DNA from: Monoraphidium neglectum
Taxonomy: Eukaryota; Chlorophyta; Chlorophyceae; Sphaeropleales; Selenastraceae
DNA: 12,927 bases
Reading direction: 5' to 3'
NCBI RefSeq assembly: GCF_000611645.1
Contig: NW_014012569.1
Span: 4,674-17,600, forward strand
Below the pieces are notes generated by a model. That model saw nothing but the letters and a program-made list of their open reading frames with translations, was not told the origin of the DNA and searched no databases. The stretch's first letter is position 1, and every line of letters starts with the position of its first letter. This document shows positions 1 to 9,166 of the stretch, piece by piece. Position numbers and translations under genes: made by a program.

Positions 1-84
1 CTCCCTCTAGAGCGCGCGCGCGCCTGCCGCGCCGCCCCGCCCGGCCACGCTTCCCGACCTCCCTCCCCCTTCCGCGCCCCCCAC

Positions 85-1161
85 CTGCATCCAGCGCCGC
101 GCCTTGGCGCTCGCCTTCACCGCCTTGATCTCTGACTCATACTGACCCCTCAGCTCCCGCAGCCGCGCGAGCGCGGCCGCGGCGCCGTCAGCATCGCCGT
201 CCTCTACAGCGGCCTCCAGGGCTGGCCCTACCTCGTCCTCGCACTCTTTGTATATTGCAGCCTGCAGCTGCAGCAGCGCTCCCCCGGCCCGCTGCTCCGC
301 CTTGCACCTACGCCGCGAGCAGGCGTGCCGCGGCGGGGCGGGGCCTTCGACACCGGCAGGCGCACTGATTGCACGCGCTTATGCCAATGGCGGCGCAGCT
401 GAGCGGGTGGGCGCCTGCGACCGCCGCGCCCTTGCGCAGGCTGGAGGGACGCGTCCCTGGCGACGAGGCGGCCGCAGAACCTCGGACCGTCCGAGCAACC
501 TCGGACGGCGCACCTCGGGCAGCCGCACGCGAAGCCGTACTTCTCCTGGAGCTCCGCCTGCCGCTCCTCGTAGGGGGCGGTGATGAGCGATCCGAGGTAA
601 GACACGGTCACCTCCGCGCCTTGGACCAGCGGCTCGGCGGCGCGCAGCACCTGCGCGCCGGGCGGCGCAGTGTGTGTGTGTGTGTGTGTGTGTCCGCGCG
701 TGCGTGTGTGTATGTGTGTGGTGCGTCAGATTGACAAGCATCTGCCGTCCAGCATGCACAACGCCTGGAGCGAAACACTGATTGCACAATTCCACCTGCA
801 AGCCCCCCATCCCCCCCAGGCGACACCGGGGTTGCTGGCGAGCGTCGGACCGTGGTGGACCAGGAAGGATCAAGGTGACTCCAACAGCAAAGCATCCACA
901 GCTGAGTTTCCGGCTGGGGTCGCTCCTATGGGAACCAAGCTGATGATGGACAATGGCACTGCTGCCCCTAAGCGGACGGATGGAGCCGGCGCTCACCCAT
1001 CTGTCCCCGATCGCGTATCCGACCGCGTTGGGGCAGCACGAGTGGTTGGCGAGCGCCGCGGCCGGCCACAGCCCCAGGTGGCCGCAGCTGGCCGAGCCGC
1101 GCAGCGCGCACAGCACGGGGTCCTCAAACTCCTCGCCTGGGGGGCGGCAGGCGGGAAGGTG

Positions 1162-1228
<67 letters not shown>

Positions 1229-3573
1229 CACGTGTGCCCTTGAGGGCGCATTCACATGTGCACCTGTGCATGCGTTCCCTCGTGCACGGATGCGCAGGCA
1301 GGCAGGCCTGGGGCTTTGAAGCAGACGCATCTCCATTTGTCTGTATGTCCCAGTCCATGCACCTTGCTGTTTGCCGCCTGCTCTGCCAGGCACCAGACGG
1401 ATCACAGCCACATCGAGCAGCCCCATCAACAGGCAATCGGCACGCACCCGTTACGCAGTCCCTGTTTCACAGTCACGCAGAGCCCCTCTGGCTGGTACGC
1501 GCAGCCGGTGGGGCCGTCCTGCCCGCTGACCTCACCCGTGCAGTTGGCGTTGACGACGGCATAGAGAGCCCCCAGCGGCAGATCTATGGGCGCTTGGGGC
1601 GTGTCCCCTGGCGTTTTTGCAGGCGGCGGCGCCGCAGGGAAGGTTTGGGGGAGATGGGGACAGGGCGACCCATGCCGAGCCGGCCTTATGAACGGCGTCG
1701 GGGTGGCAAGCCGCCACAGGTTTGGGACGCTTGACCCGTCTCCAGTACCACGCACGCGCCCCCGCTGCGATTCCCCGGCAGTCCTGCTGCAAGCCGCGGC
1801 CCTCTGAACACAACCAGGTACCGCCCCGCCGGGACCAACCCCCTTCCTCCTCGCTAACGGCGCCGCCCACCTCCAGCGCCCGCGAGCGCCGCCGCCGCCG
1901 CCTCGAGCTGCTCCCGTGCCGGCAGCACCGCCGCGGGCGCCGCGCCGCCGCCGGCGGGCGCCAGCAGGCGGAGCGCTTCGGACTGGGCGGCTGTGAGGGT
2001 GCAGTTTTGGGCGAGGTGGTCGGCCAACTCCTCGTTTTCTGGCGTGGCGCCCTCCTGGGGGGAGGGGGCGTCGTCGGCGTTTCCGGGAGCGAGCGTTGGT
2101 CACAATGACAGCGCGAGCGGCCGCGGCGCCAAAGCTAGGGCCGCGGGTCCGCGTGAGCGCCGGGCGCGGCGGTTGGCAGGGGCGTACGCGCGAAAATGAG
2201 CGAGGTTTCGAGTGCGGGGGCTGCTCAGGACGTGCAAAGCCGCCGAGCGGCTGTGCGCAGGCGTGGGGACGGCTCATGGGCACAGGGCCTCTCCGAGGGA
2301 AGCAGCCACGGCCTCCTTCCACTCTCCCCAACTGGCCCTCCAAAGACAGCAGAGCCCCATGCACACAGCAAACATCGACCCGTGACATGAGGAGTCTTTC
2401 TGCGAGGCGTCAACAGAGCACGGGGGTCCGGCATCACCTGTGTCGCCGGTGCTTTGGCCGCCGGCGTCACTCACCGGGCAGTACAGGATGCCCAGCGGCG
2501 CGGCCACCATCAGCAGCTCCCCCTCTTCCACCGCCGCCGCCGTCACCAGCCCGCGGCCCGCGCCTGTCAAAGATTCAGAAGCGCGGCCGACGCGGCGGTG
2601 ATGGCACGAAGCAAGCCGCCAAACGGTCACGATCGCTGCCGGGATGGCTTTCCGCACCATCGTTCACGGTGCGCGAGGAGAGCTGGCGGGCCGAGGTCGG
2701 CCCATCGCACCATCAAATTCTGCTTTTCGGGCTCACCTGCAACCCGCTTGGCCGTGACGGGCCCCAGCCGCGGCGCCGGCAGCCGCTGGCTGGTGTACAC
2801 GTGGCGCCACTCGGCCTGGGCCTCGGTCTCGCCCTCCTCTGCCAGCTCAGGCACAAGGGCCTGCAACAAGGGGTCCGCAGGGATCACATGCCTCATCAGT
2901 CCCTCATGCGCACATGCAAAGGGGACGAGCCCATAGGCAAGGTGAAGAGCACACACAGACACACACACGTACACACACATGCACGCACCTGCGCGCTCTC
3001 AAACGCACAACCTTGAACGCATGCGTTCGCGCATGAACGCACCGCAAAACGCACCTGCAGCACCGCCGCAAAGTTTTCCTCGTCGTCGTCCCCATCATCC
3101 TCCCCCTCTTCCCCATCCTGTCCCTCCTCCCCCTCCTCCTCATCCTCATCCTCGTCATCATCCCCAAACTCCGCCCTCCAGGCAGTTTCCCAGAAGCTTC
3201 CGCCCTCTGACGCCGCAAGGGTCTCGTCGTCCTCTGGAATGTAGCGCGACTCCGCTTTGCCTATGACTACGATATCGCCGCCGCCGATGCCGCCAGCCCC
3301 GCCGCCGCTCGGCGCGCCGCCGCCGCCATCGCGGCGCCGCTGTTGCCATGGTCCGCCCCGGCCACCGCGCCCGCTGCGCCCGCCGCGCCCTCCGCGACCG
3401 CCTCTGGCGGGGCCGCCGCGGCCGGATGCGCCGCGGCCGCGGCTGGCTGTGCGGCCGCCGCCGCTGGAACGGGCGAGCACGGGCACATATGCCGTGCGCG
3501 CAGTGCCACTCGGCAGCCGGCGCGCCGCAGTGGCAGCATGCGTCCCAGCTGCAGAGCTCAAGGCGCTGTGCAT
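85..3573 (-). CDS. SMYD-like SET-domain protein lysine methyltransferase (plant ATXR1/SDG35-like), 3' end beyond window
   Basis: Predicted to transfer methyl from S-adenosylmethionine to lysine. Phase-consistent exons on the minus strand: 3573-3055, 2860-2737, 2563-2475, 2054-1871, 1607-1536, 1136-997, 650 to about 500-300 (end unresolved), and an exon closing at 85 with CAG|GTGGGG. Residues 1-37 are rich in Ala, Arg and Ser without acids (presequence-like), followed by an RGG-rich region (about 40-90) and an acidic run (about 137-166). The SET domain starts at AGRGLVTAAAVEEGELLMV (216-234). NHSCCPN is at 360-366, GAEVTVSY at 387-394, and the post-SET CGCPRC at 418-423 follows KYGFA. No MYND finger lies between the SET halves; an Ala-rich helical insert does. 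The last exon reads as a helix (IYKECEDEVGPALEAAVEDG), matching the region after SET in plant TPR/SET proteins. The start ATG at 3571-3573 is the first in frame. The family is confident; the substrate and organelle targeting are inference. Confidence 0.85.
481..495. repeat. Short perfect inverted repeat
   Basis: CTCGGAC and GTCCGAG arms, 7 bp each, are separated by one base, and a further TCGGAC copy follows at about 501-506. They lie just after the post-SET cysteines of the SET gene, in the stretch where the exon-intron junction cannot be settled. A chance GC-rich hairpin is possible. Confidence 0.5.
671..692. repeat. (TG)11 microsatellite in SET-gene intron 6
   Basis: Eleven TG units on the plus strand, followed by an imperfect TG/CG stretch to about 720. 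On the coding (minus) strand this is a CA tract whose near edge is 20 nt upstream of the acceptor of the exon starting at 650. Confidence 0.9.
1163..1214. repeat. (TG)26 microsatellite with (CG)n flank in SET-gene intron 5
   Basis: Twenty-six TG units, then alternating GC to 1222 and more TG/CA to about 1235, all alternating purine-pyrimidine and so potentially Z-DNA forming. On the coding strand it is a CA tract ending about 25 nt before the CCCCCAG acceptor of the exon starting at 1136. Confidence 0.95.
2950..2979. repeat. Imperfect (CA)n tract in SET-gene intron 1
   Basis: CA units are interrupted by GA, GT and TG. On the coding strand it is a GT-rich tract about 75-105 nt inside intron 1 (3054-2861), nearer the donor half. 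Its orientation is opposite to the CA tracts of the other repeat-bearing introns. Confidence 0.8.
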
Positions 3574-3855
3574 TGCTCTATCTACTTGTTATTGTGTGAA
3601 CAGTCACTGTACCAATCTTGGATGTGACGAATATTCAAATGGGTGCCAGAGCGATCGAGCGAGATCAATTCGCCCCTGAGCCCATGGTGCAAACGCAACA
3701 CACAACCAATCACCTGTGAGAATGTGCTATGCGTGTATCCGATACGGGCCAGACACATGCAGGCAGGAACCCGCTGGCTAGCACCCGCAGTTGACACTGC
3801 TTGACCACTCTGCCAGTCATCCCGCTGCGCCCATGGGGTGGCACCGTCATTGCCC
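3574..3855 (-). promoter_or_regulatory. Intergenic stretch: SET-gene upstream region
   Basis: This 282-bp gap lies between the SET-gene ATG (3573) and the poly(A)-type signals of the upstream phosphatase gene, so the SET promoter and 5' UTR should be here. An AT-rich stretch with GAATATTC at 3629-3636 lies about 56 bp upstream of the ATG and is the only TATA-like candidate. CCAAT occurs on the plus strand near 3612 and 3706. No coding sequence was recognised. The promoter role is inferred from position only. Confidence 0.4.
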
Positions 3856-3881
3856 TTACATCCTTGGCAGGTGGGCTTACA
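3856..3881 (-). terminator. Two TGTAA poly(A)-type signals of the MKP1-like gene
   Basis: TTACA on the plus strand at 3856-3860 and 3877-3881 reads TGTAA on the minus strand, the usual polyadenylation signal of Chlamydomonas and its relatives. They lie about 260-285 bases after the proposed stop at 4140-4142 of the phosphatase gene and before the SET gene begins. This fits two tandem minus-strand transcripts. Confidence 0.6.
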
Positions 3882-4139
3882 CATTCGGCAGCAAATCCGC
3901 AGCAAATATGAGCCGCATGAAAGCGGCGAGCCTAGCGCACAACGTGAGCGGATGCTGGATGGGCCACCAAGTAGGGCATGGGGAGGCGTGCAAGAATCAG
4001 CTCATTGGCGGCCATGACCCATGCGCTTTCAAGGTATGTAGTCAAGTAGATAAGATTCGGACAGAGAATTTGAGCCTGCAGGCACTGTCCTGCGCCAGCG
4101 CTGCGGCCGCAGCCACTCACTGTCACCCGCCCGCCGCAT

Positions 4140-7100
4140 TCAGGCGTCTGCGCCTGACGCGGGCCCCGCGTCGCCGCCCACCCCGGCGCCGGCGGCCGCC
4201 TGTGGCAGGGCCCCGCCCCACCAGCCACTGCCAGCGCTGCTGAGCCTGCTCGCGCCGCCGCCGCCCCCGCCGCCGCCTGCGCCCCACCGCTCGCTGTCGC
4301 TGCTTTTGGTGCCGGTGCGTGGGAAGGATGGCAGGGGCGGCACGGCGGTAGTAAGGGCGGGCGGTGGCGGAGATCATGCGAGCATCCGCGATCCTTGCCG
4401 TATCACGCTGCGCCGCCGCCTCCTCCAGTTGCTAGTAAATGCGCAAAAATGCTCACATCAAGCCCGCTGTGCACACCGCAGGTCACGCAACTGTGCTGGG
4501 CCTGCGGTCGCGGAGACGCTCGCGCGCCGCGGGGCCGGCGTGGCAAGCAGCTTCCCCCCATCCTGCAACCCCGATGAGCCCCGCCCACCTGCGCCTGTAC
4601 TTGCGGCTCCGCCCCTCCACCGTCGCAGGCGAGTCGGGCCGCGCGCCGCCCGCCGCGCTGTCATCGCGGCTGAAGAGCAGCATGGAGGACCGTGGGGTCA
4701 GGCGGCCGGCGCCGGCGGCGTCGGAGCCGCCGGCCTGGCGTAGGGCTCGGAAGAATGACTGGAACTCGGGGGTGTAGTCATCCACAGGGGACACCTGTGT
4801 CCCAATATATACAAGTATATTGTGTGTGTGTGTGTGTGTGTGTGCGTATGTGTGTGTGTCGTGCGAGAAAGCTGATGCATGCTATCACCGAACATGACGT
4901 CGCGCAACCACGCCGCGAAAGTCCACGCCGCCCACTCAACCGCCTCGATGACGAGCCCCTGAGCCCAGCACCCGCGCCCCCATGTGCGCACCGGCATCGC
5001 CTGCCCGCTCAGCTGCTGCTGGCTCAGCTGCTCCACCAACATATCCGCAGCCGCGTCCGCCGCTGCATCCGCCGCCGCGCCCGCCGCCGCGCCCGCGGCG
5101 TCGCAGCCGCTCGGCCGCGGCGAGGGCCTCCGCGACGGCAGCTGCTGCTGCCGTTGCTGCTGCTGCAGCTGCTGCTGTTGCTGCTGCTGCAGCTGTTGCG
5201 ACGGCCCGCGCTGCATCGCGCCACCGGCAGCGGCCATGCCTGTGTAGCCGACCCGCGCGCTGGTGGGCCAGGAGCCTGCGGGGCAAACAGCGAGCCCGTG
5301 CCTCAGCATGACGCGCACAGCACGCGCGTCTCCCCCATGGTCTGTGCCGGCCCTGGCGCAGCGGTACCATTTGAAAACAATCTGACCCCCTCCCCCATCG
5401 GCCCCCGCCGCACCCGCTGCAGATGCCGGCAGCGACGCCGGGGGCGACGAGAAAGCGCTCGCGCCTGCAGATGGCTCCGAGTCCGCCGCCCCGCATTCGC
5501 CGTCGTCAGGCCCCGGTTCAGACGGGGGCGCGGACGCCGTGGCCGCGAGCGCCGCGGGCGCCGCGGTGGCGCCCGCGGCGGCGGCAGCCCAGCCGCCCTG
5601 GAGGCTGGCAGAGGACGGCTCGACGCTGATGTCAGCGCCGCCGCCGCCGCCGCCGCCGCCGCCAGGTGGCTGGATGGCGCTGCTGGGTGCCGCCGGCGTG
5701 AGGGCCGCCACAAGATCATCCGGCTCCTCCCCTGGTCGCCATCAGTGCATACATGAGAGAGAGGGAGTGAGCCATCACACGCAAGCGCACGAATCTCCGA
5801 TGGGGGCGGCGCGCGGCGTGCGCACGGCGCGACCAGGCGCGAAAGGCGGAGGGGGAGGCGGCAGGGGCGACGAGCCCAGCACCACAGACCGCGCGCCTGC
5901 TGCGCCGCGCTGTTGGCGGGGCTTTCCCTTAAACAAGCCGGGTGCCACGGCTGTGCTGTGCTGGGCTGCGGGCCGGTCGTCATCAAAGTTGCTGGTCCCG
6001 GGTTGCGAGCGTCGGAAAGCGGGCGCACCTTGGTGCACCACCACCGGCGGCGCGGCGCCCTCGTAAAAGACGAGCTGCCCCGCACACCGCAGGCCGCCCT
6101 CCAGCATGGTGCTCAGGCAGTCCGTACCACGCCACACGTACAGCTTAGTCGGCAGGTGGATCAGGAAGCAGCCCCTGCGCAGGCGTTTGCGGGACGCGGG
6201 GCTGTCAGAGTGCATGCGAGCGGTTGCAGAAAGCCGAGGCGGGCCGGGGCATGCGACCGCGGTCGCTGCGCCGCGCCGGCGGCCATTGGCAGTGGCCACC
6301 GGGCTGGTGGTGGGGACGGCGAGCTTGGGCCCGCCCGCCGCCGCTCACCTTGGGTCGAGGCACCGCGAATCGGGGTGGGCGCAGCCCGCGGCGGGCGCCA
6401 CGGCGCGCGGCACGAGGTACAGCGGGGAATCGGGCGTGTGGGGGGCGATGCGGTACACGCGCACCCGGTTGGGCGGCCGCGAGCGCCGCTTCTGCGGGGG
6501 AGGTGCGCAACCGCGGCGCGTGGGGCGTCCCAATGTGCACGCGCCCCATCCCCAAGCAGCAATACTCGACTGGCTGCGTCGCGGCGTTGCAGGGCGTCAG
6601 CTCCGGGTCCCTTGCACCATGCAAAGGCGCGCCTGCATGCACAAGCTGCCAGTTTGACTGTTGGTGCAAACGGGGGTTCCCACCTGCCACTGCAGCAGCT
6701 GGCACGTGAACCCGATGTTGGGGCTGGTCACACCACGCAGCGCCCGGACCGCCTGCAACGTGGCGCGCCAAGCGGCGGCGGCGGCGGCCGCGGGATGCGT
6801 GAAAGGGGCCAGCCCGCACGTGCGCCGCGGGCAGCCAGGCGCGCGAGGCGGCCTGCGTTGATCCAGCCGTGCGGCATGGGCCACATGCCGGCACGCGCTG
6901 GCGCAAGCAACCGCGTGCGCTGAACTCACGCACCTGGTACACCTCTTCGTAGGGCTGCCCCAGCTTCCACATGAGATACGCGATCGCGATCGTTGTGCTA
7001 CGGCTGACCCCCTGCGAGCAGTGTACCAGCACCCGCCCGCCGCCCGCGCCGCCGCTGCTGCAGGCCGCGGCGTCTGCGCCCGCGTCGGTGGCTGATCCGC

Positions 7101-7231
7101 AGCTGAGCGGCCGGCTGACCTCCATCGGGCTGCACCACGCTCCGACGGCCGGCTGGCCGGCGCCCGCTGCCGCATCCACGAACGCCCCAGCGCTCGCTGA
7201 TACGGGCTGGTGCTGGCTCTGCTGCTGCTGC

Positions 7232-7268
<37 letters not shown>

Positions 7269-7979
7269 GTGGCCGCTCCAGTCGTTGCCGCAGCTGCACG
7301 CTGCCAGGTGCGCCGGCGCCGCACCGGGCTCGGTCGATGAAGTCAAACGTGTCGTACAACACACATAGGATGTCCTCCGAGGGGCTGTCTGCAATGCCAT
7401 CGCGTGCGTACGGCCGCCAGTTGTGGGCAGCAAGAGGGACAAGGCGGCCCTCAGGCGGTGCCAAGGAGCGACCCCAGTGCAAAACGCGCACAGGTGGTCA
7501 ACAGGCGCTGGCCGGGTCAATCATGATGCACTTGCGGCAGATTTTCTTCAGAGGTGTGACTCACCCTGCAGCCACAATGTGCGGTACTGGACGCCGTCGC
7601 CCTTGAAGTACTCTGGATACATGGCACCAACGCAGTTCACGACGTGGGTGATGCCGCAGGCACGCAGCGCTTCCAGGCTCTTGGCGACATACTCCCCGCT
7701 GACGTACAGGCCCTCGCAGACCTTGGAGCACTGCTTCTCGAATAGGGCAAGCTTATTGCGCTTCAGAATCGACTCGCTGACGGGGGGCTCGGCGTCCTTG
7801 CTCCGGACTGAGTTCAGATCCAGCTGCGGCAGCACCAGGGGCTTGCAGAAACCTGAAGGCCCAGCCTGAGGCATGCCTGTCCGCACCACCAGCTCCGGGC
7901 CATCCGGCGTAGGCCCTTCATCGCTGCTCCAGGCGTTGGCCTTTACGAACTTGGCCCTGAAGCTGGGATACAACGACAT
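4140..7979 (-). CDS. MKP1: MKP1-type dual-specificity MAP-kinase phosphatase with gelsolin-like domain
   Basis: Predicted to remove phosphate from phospho-Thr and phospho-Tyr of MAP kinases, as plant MKP1 does. Nine exons keep phase: 7979-7565, 7388-6934, 6752-6684, 6491-6349, 6174-6029, 5731-5414, 5275-4992, 4794-4589, 4299-4140, giving 731 residues. The phosphatase domain begins near residue 84 (CSKVCEGLYVSGEYVAKS). The likely general acid is Asp139, split by intron 1. The P-loop HCSQGVSRS holds Cys262 and Arg268, and SPNIGFTCQLLQWQ closes the domain. A gelsolin-like part follows: VYRIAPHTPDSPLYLVP in exon 4, then GCFLIHLPTKLYVWRGTDC (362-380) and QLVFYEGAAPPVVVHQG. The order matches plant MKP1. 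Oddities are a polyQ insert at about 160-256, a Gly9 run, and a second Q-rich tract. The C-terminal third is low-complexity and not conserved, so exons 8-9 are less certain. The ATG at 7979 follows no upstream in-frame ATG. Confidence 0.9.
4821..4844. repeat. (TG)12 microsatellite in MKP1-like intron 7
   Basis: Twelve TG units followed by an imperfect TG stretch to about 4858. On the coding strand it is a CA tract ending about 26 nt before the GACACAG acceptor of the exon that starts at 4794. Confidence 0.9.
5141..5198 (-). repeat. CAG-rich tract coding a Q/L-rich segment
   Basis: Impure CTG/CTT-type triplets on the plus strand encode, on the minus strand, a glutamine run broken by Leu and Arg in exon 7 of the MKP1-like gene. 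The CAA interruptions would tend to slow triplet slippage. It lies in the non-conserved C-terminal tail, followed by an Ala-rich run (AADAAADAAAD). Confidence 0.85.
5637..5663 (-). repeat. (GGC)9 triplet run coding Gly9
   Basis: Nine GCC triplets on the plus strand encode nine consecutive glycines early in exon 6 of the MKP1-like gene, shortly after the gelsolin-like domain ends. It is a likely flexible linker and a length-variable site. Confidence 0.85.
7219..7263 (-). repeat. (CAG)10-CGG-(CAG)4 triplet run coding polyglutamine
   Basis: The minus strand encodes Gln10-Arg-Gln4 (residues about 181-195) in exon 2 of the MKP1-like gene. Unlike the other Q-rich tract, the glutamine codons here are pure CAG, so it should be slippage-prone. 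It lies inside the phosphatase domain, within the insertion upstream of the P-loop. Confidence 0.95.
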
Positions 7980-8577
7980 CCTATTCTCGCCGGCATTGGA
8001 TGCGCATATATGTATGATCAATCAACAGCATAGGCGGCACTGAGCATTTGCAAAGATCAGATTGACCGCGTGATCTGGCCACATTGTCATTTCGCGCCAT
8101 CTGCCTCGGTAACGTGAATCGCATGCAAGAAGTCGCCACGTGAGAGCTTGATGTCAGCGCAAGTTGCTCTCAGAACGGCGCCAAGGCCTGTTGCTTGGTG
8201 TCGTATTTGCGCTGTGTGGGTTGCGCACCAATTGTGTTCGGGCGCTTCAGTGGATCAGAGGCGTGGCTCTCACCAACCAGACTCCTGAACCTGGGCTTGA
8301 AACTTGAAACACAGCCGCGTCTCTCACACAGCTATAGCATGATCGGGAGGTTTGCTGATAGGGGCCATACAGTGGTGCATGAACCATGCCATCCACGCAC
8401 CACCCGGCAGGAGCAAGCACAGCAACAGCAGTGCATGCGTGCACGCCAGAAATGCCGTACCCAGCATTTGGGCGGTGGCGGCCGTATTCTGAGTCCATCA
8501 GGCCACGCTTGAACCGCAATGCTGCGTGACAGCCGCCCTTTGAAGCGGCCATCACCAGGGCCAACCACGCTGCTCAA

Positions 8578-8606
8578 GCTGCAGGTGAACCAGATTCACC
8601 TGCAGC
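8578..8606. repeat. Perfect 12-bp inverted repeat with 5-nt spacer
   Basis: The arms GCTGCAGGTGAA (8578-8589) and TTCACCTGCAGC (8595-8606) are exact reverse complements around CCAGA. Each arm carries a PstI-type CTGCAG and an E-box-type CAGGTG/CACCTG. The element sits 19 bp before the CA repeat. Confidence 0.9.
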
Positions 8607-8623
8607 GCGTGCAACCCCGTGGA

Positions 8624-8625
<2 letters not shown>

Positions 8626-8697
<72 letters not shown>
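8626..8697. repeat. Uninterrupted (CA)36 microsatellite
   Basis: Seventy-two bases of pure CA on the plus strand, the longest simple repeat in the window. It lies between the divergent MKP1-like and eIF1 genes, about 470 bp upstream of the eIF1 ATG. It is expected to be highly length-variable and could form Z-DNA. Confidence 0.98.
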
Positions 8698-8702
<5 letters not shown>

Positions 8703-8877
8703 CTAGCGGAGTTTTTGCCGCTGCTGCCGGTGTGTCTGGCCTGCTGTGGCTTCTGGCTTCTGTCCTAGCAACCGCAGGGGTGCCACATGGTCATCTGCAA
8801 GCATCCTGCATGGCCATCCACACCCTCCTCCCTGCGGGCCGCATGCAGCGGTCGCACCCCAGCATGCATTTGTGACA

Positions 8878-8885
8878 TGACGTCA
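8878..8885. promoter_or_regulatory. TGACGTCA bZIP/CRE-type palindrome
   Basis: The perfect 8-bp palindrome TGACGTCA, the classic CREB/ATF and plant bZIP core, lies 282 bp upstream of the eIF1 start codon in the divergent promoter region. The motif is seen directly; that it is bound is inference. One 8-mer in more than 1 kb could be chance. Confidence 0.35.
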
Positions 8886-9019
8886 TATACATCTACCAGA
8901 GTCGTCAACCCATGTTGAAGACGTACAAATCGGTTGTGAAGGGAAGTGAAGCGGGGACGACGCAGTGGGTTGGACTTATGGACATGACACATCATAGTCC
9001 CGACGCGGATGCGCGTGGA

Positions 9020-9025
9020 TATATT
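9020..9025 (+). promoter_or_regulatory. TATA-like site upstream of eIF1
   Basis: TATATT within GGATATATTC lies in a locally AT-rich stretch about 140 bp upstream of the eIF1 ATG, a reasonable distance for a TATA box plus a 5' UTR of about 110 bases. No transcription start can be read from the sequence, so this is tentative. Confidence 0.3.
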
Positions 9026-9166
9026 CTGTATTTCCCTGTTTCGTGTTTGGAAGTTTGGTTCGGCATCCGCTTGTACTTTCGGGGCCCTCTGCAAGTCTAG
9101 TGCACCACTCTCGCCAGGCCACGCCCAGCGACGCGGACGCCGTCCAGCCCATTATCAGCTCAGCAC

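Larger units (their letters stand above)
7980..9166. promoter_or_regulatory. Divergent intergenic region between MKP1-like and eIF1 genes
   Basis: About 1.19 kb separates two head-to-head start codons, so both promoters and 5' UTRs should lie here. It holds a 12-bp inverted repeat (8578-8606), a long CA repeat (8626-8697), a TGACGTCA palindrome (8878-8885) and a TATA-like site near 9020. The part from about 7980 to 8570 shows no gene or repeat that I recognise. An undetected 5' UTR exon cannot be excluded. The regulatory role is inferred from position. Confidence 0.5.

Noticed and set aside
379..1251. Minus-strand continuous frame containing NHSC and Thr-His runs
   Set aside because: Only the part at 1136-997 is coding; the rest is intron containing CA repeats and then the wrong frame of the next exon.
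670..1734. Long plus-strand open frame with runs of Cys-Val
   Set aside because: It is antisense to the SET-gene exons and reads through (TG)n repeats, which translate as Cys-Val; it shows no family motif.
2096..3016. Plus-strand open frame of about 300 codons
   Set aside because: A shadow of the minus-strand SET exons and introns in GC-rich DNA, where stop codons are rare. It has no recognisable domain.
5282..5413. Continuous reading through this stretch in the MKP1-like gene
   Set aside because: The frame stays open, but a phase-1 GTGCGG donor and a good CCCCGCAG acceptor bracket it, so it is more likely intron 6; retention is possible.
7980..8021. N-terminal extension of the phosphatase to 8021
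   Set aside because: The codon at 8021 is TTG, not ATG. The first ATG in this frame is at 7979 and gives a normal start.
8765..9094. Minus-strand frame with an ankyrin-like GVRPLHAARREEG motif
   Set aside because: A single weak resemblance without a second repeat unit or supporting splice sites. It lies in the eIF1 upstream region.
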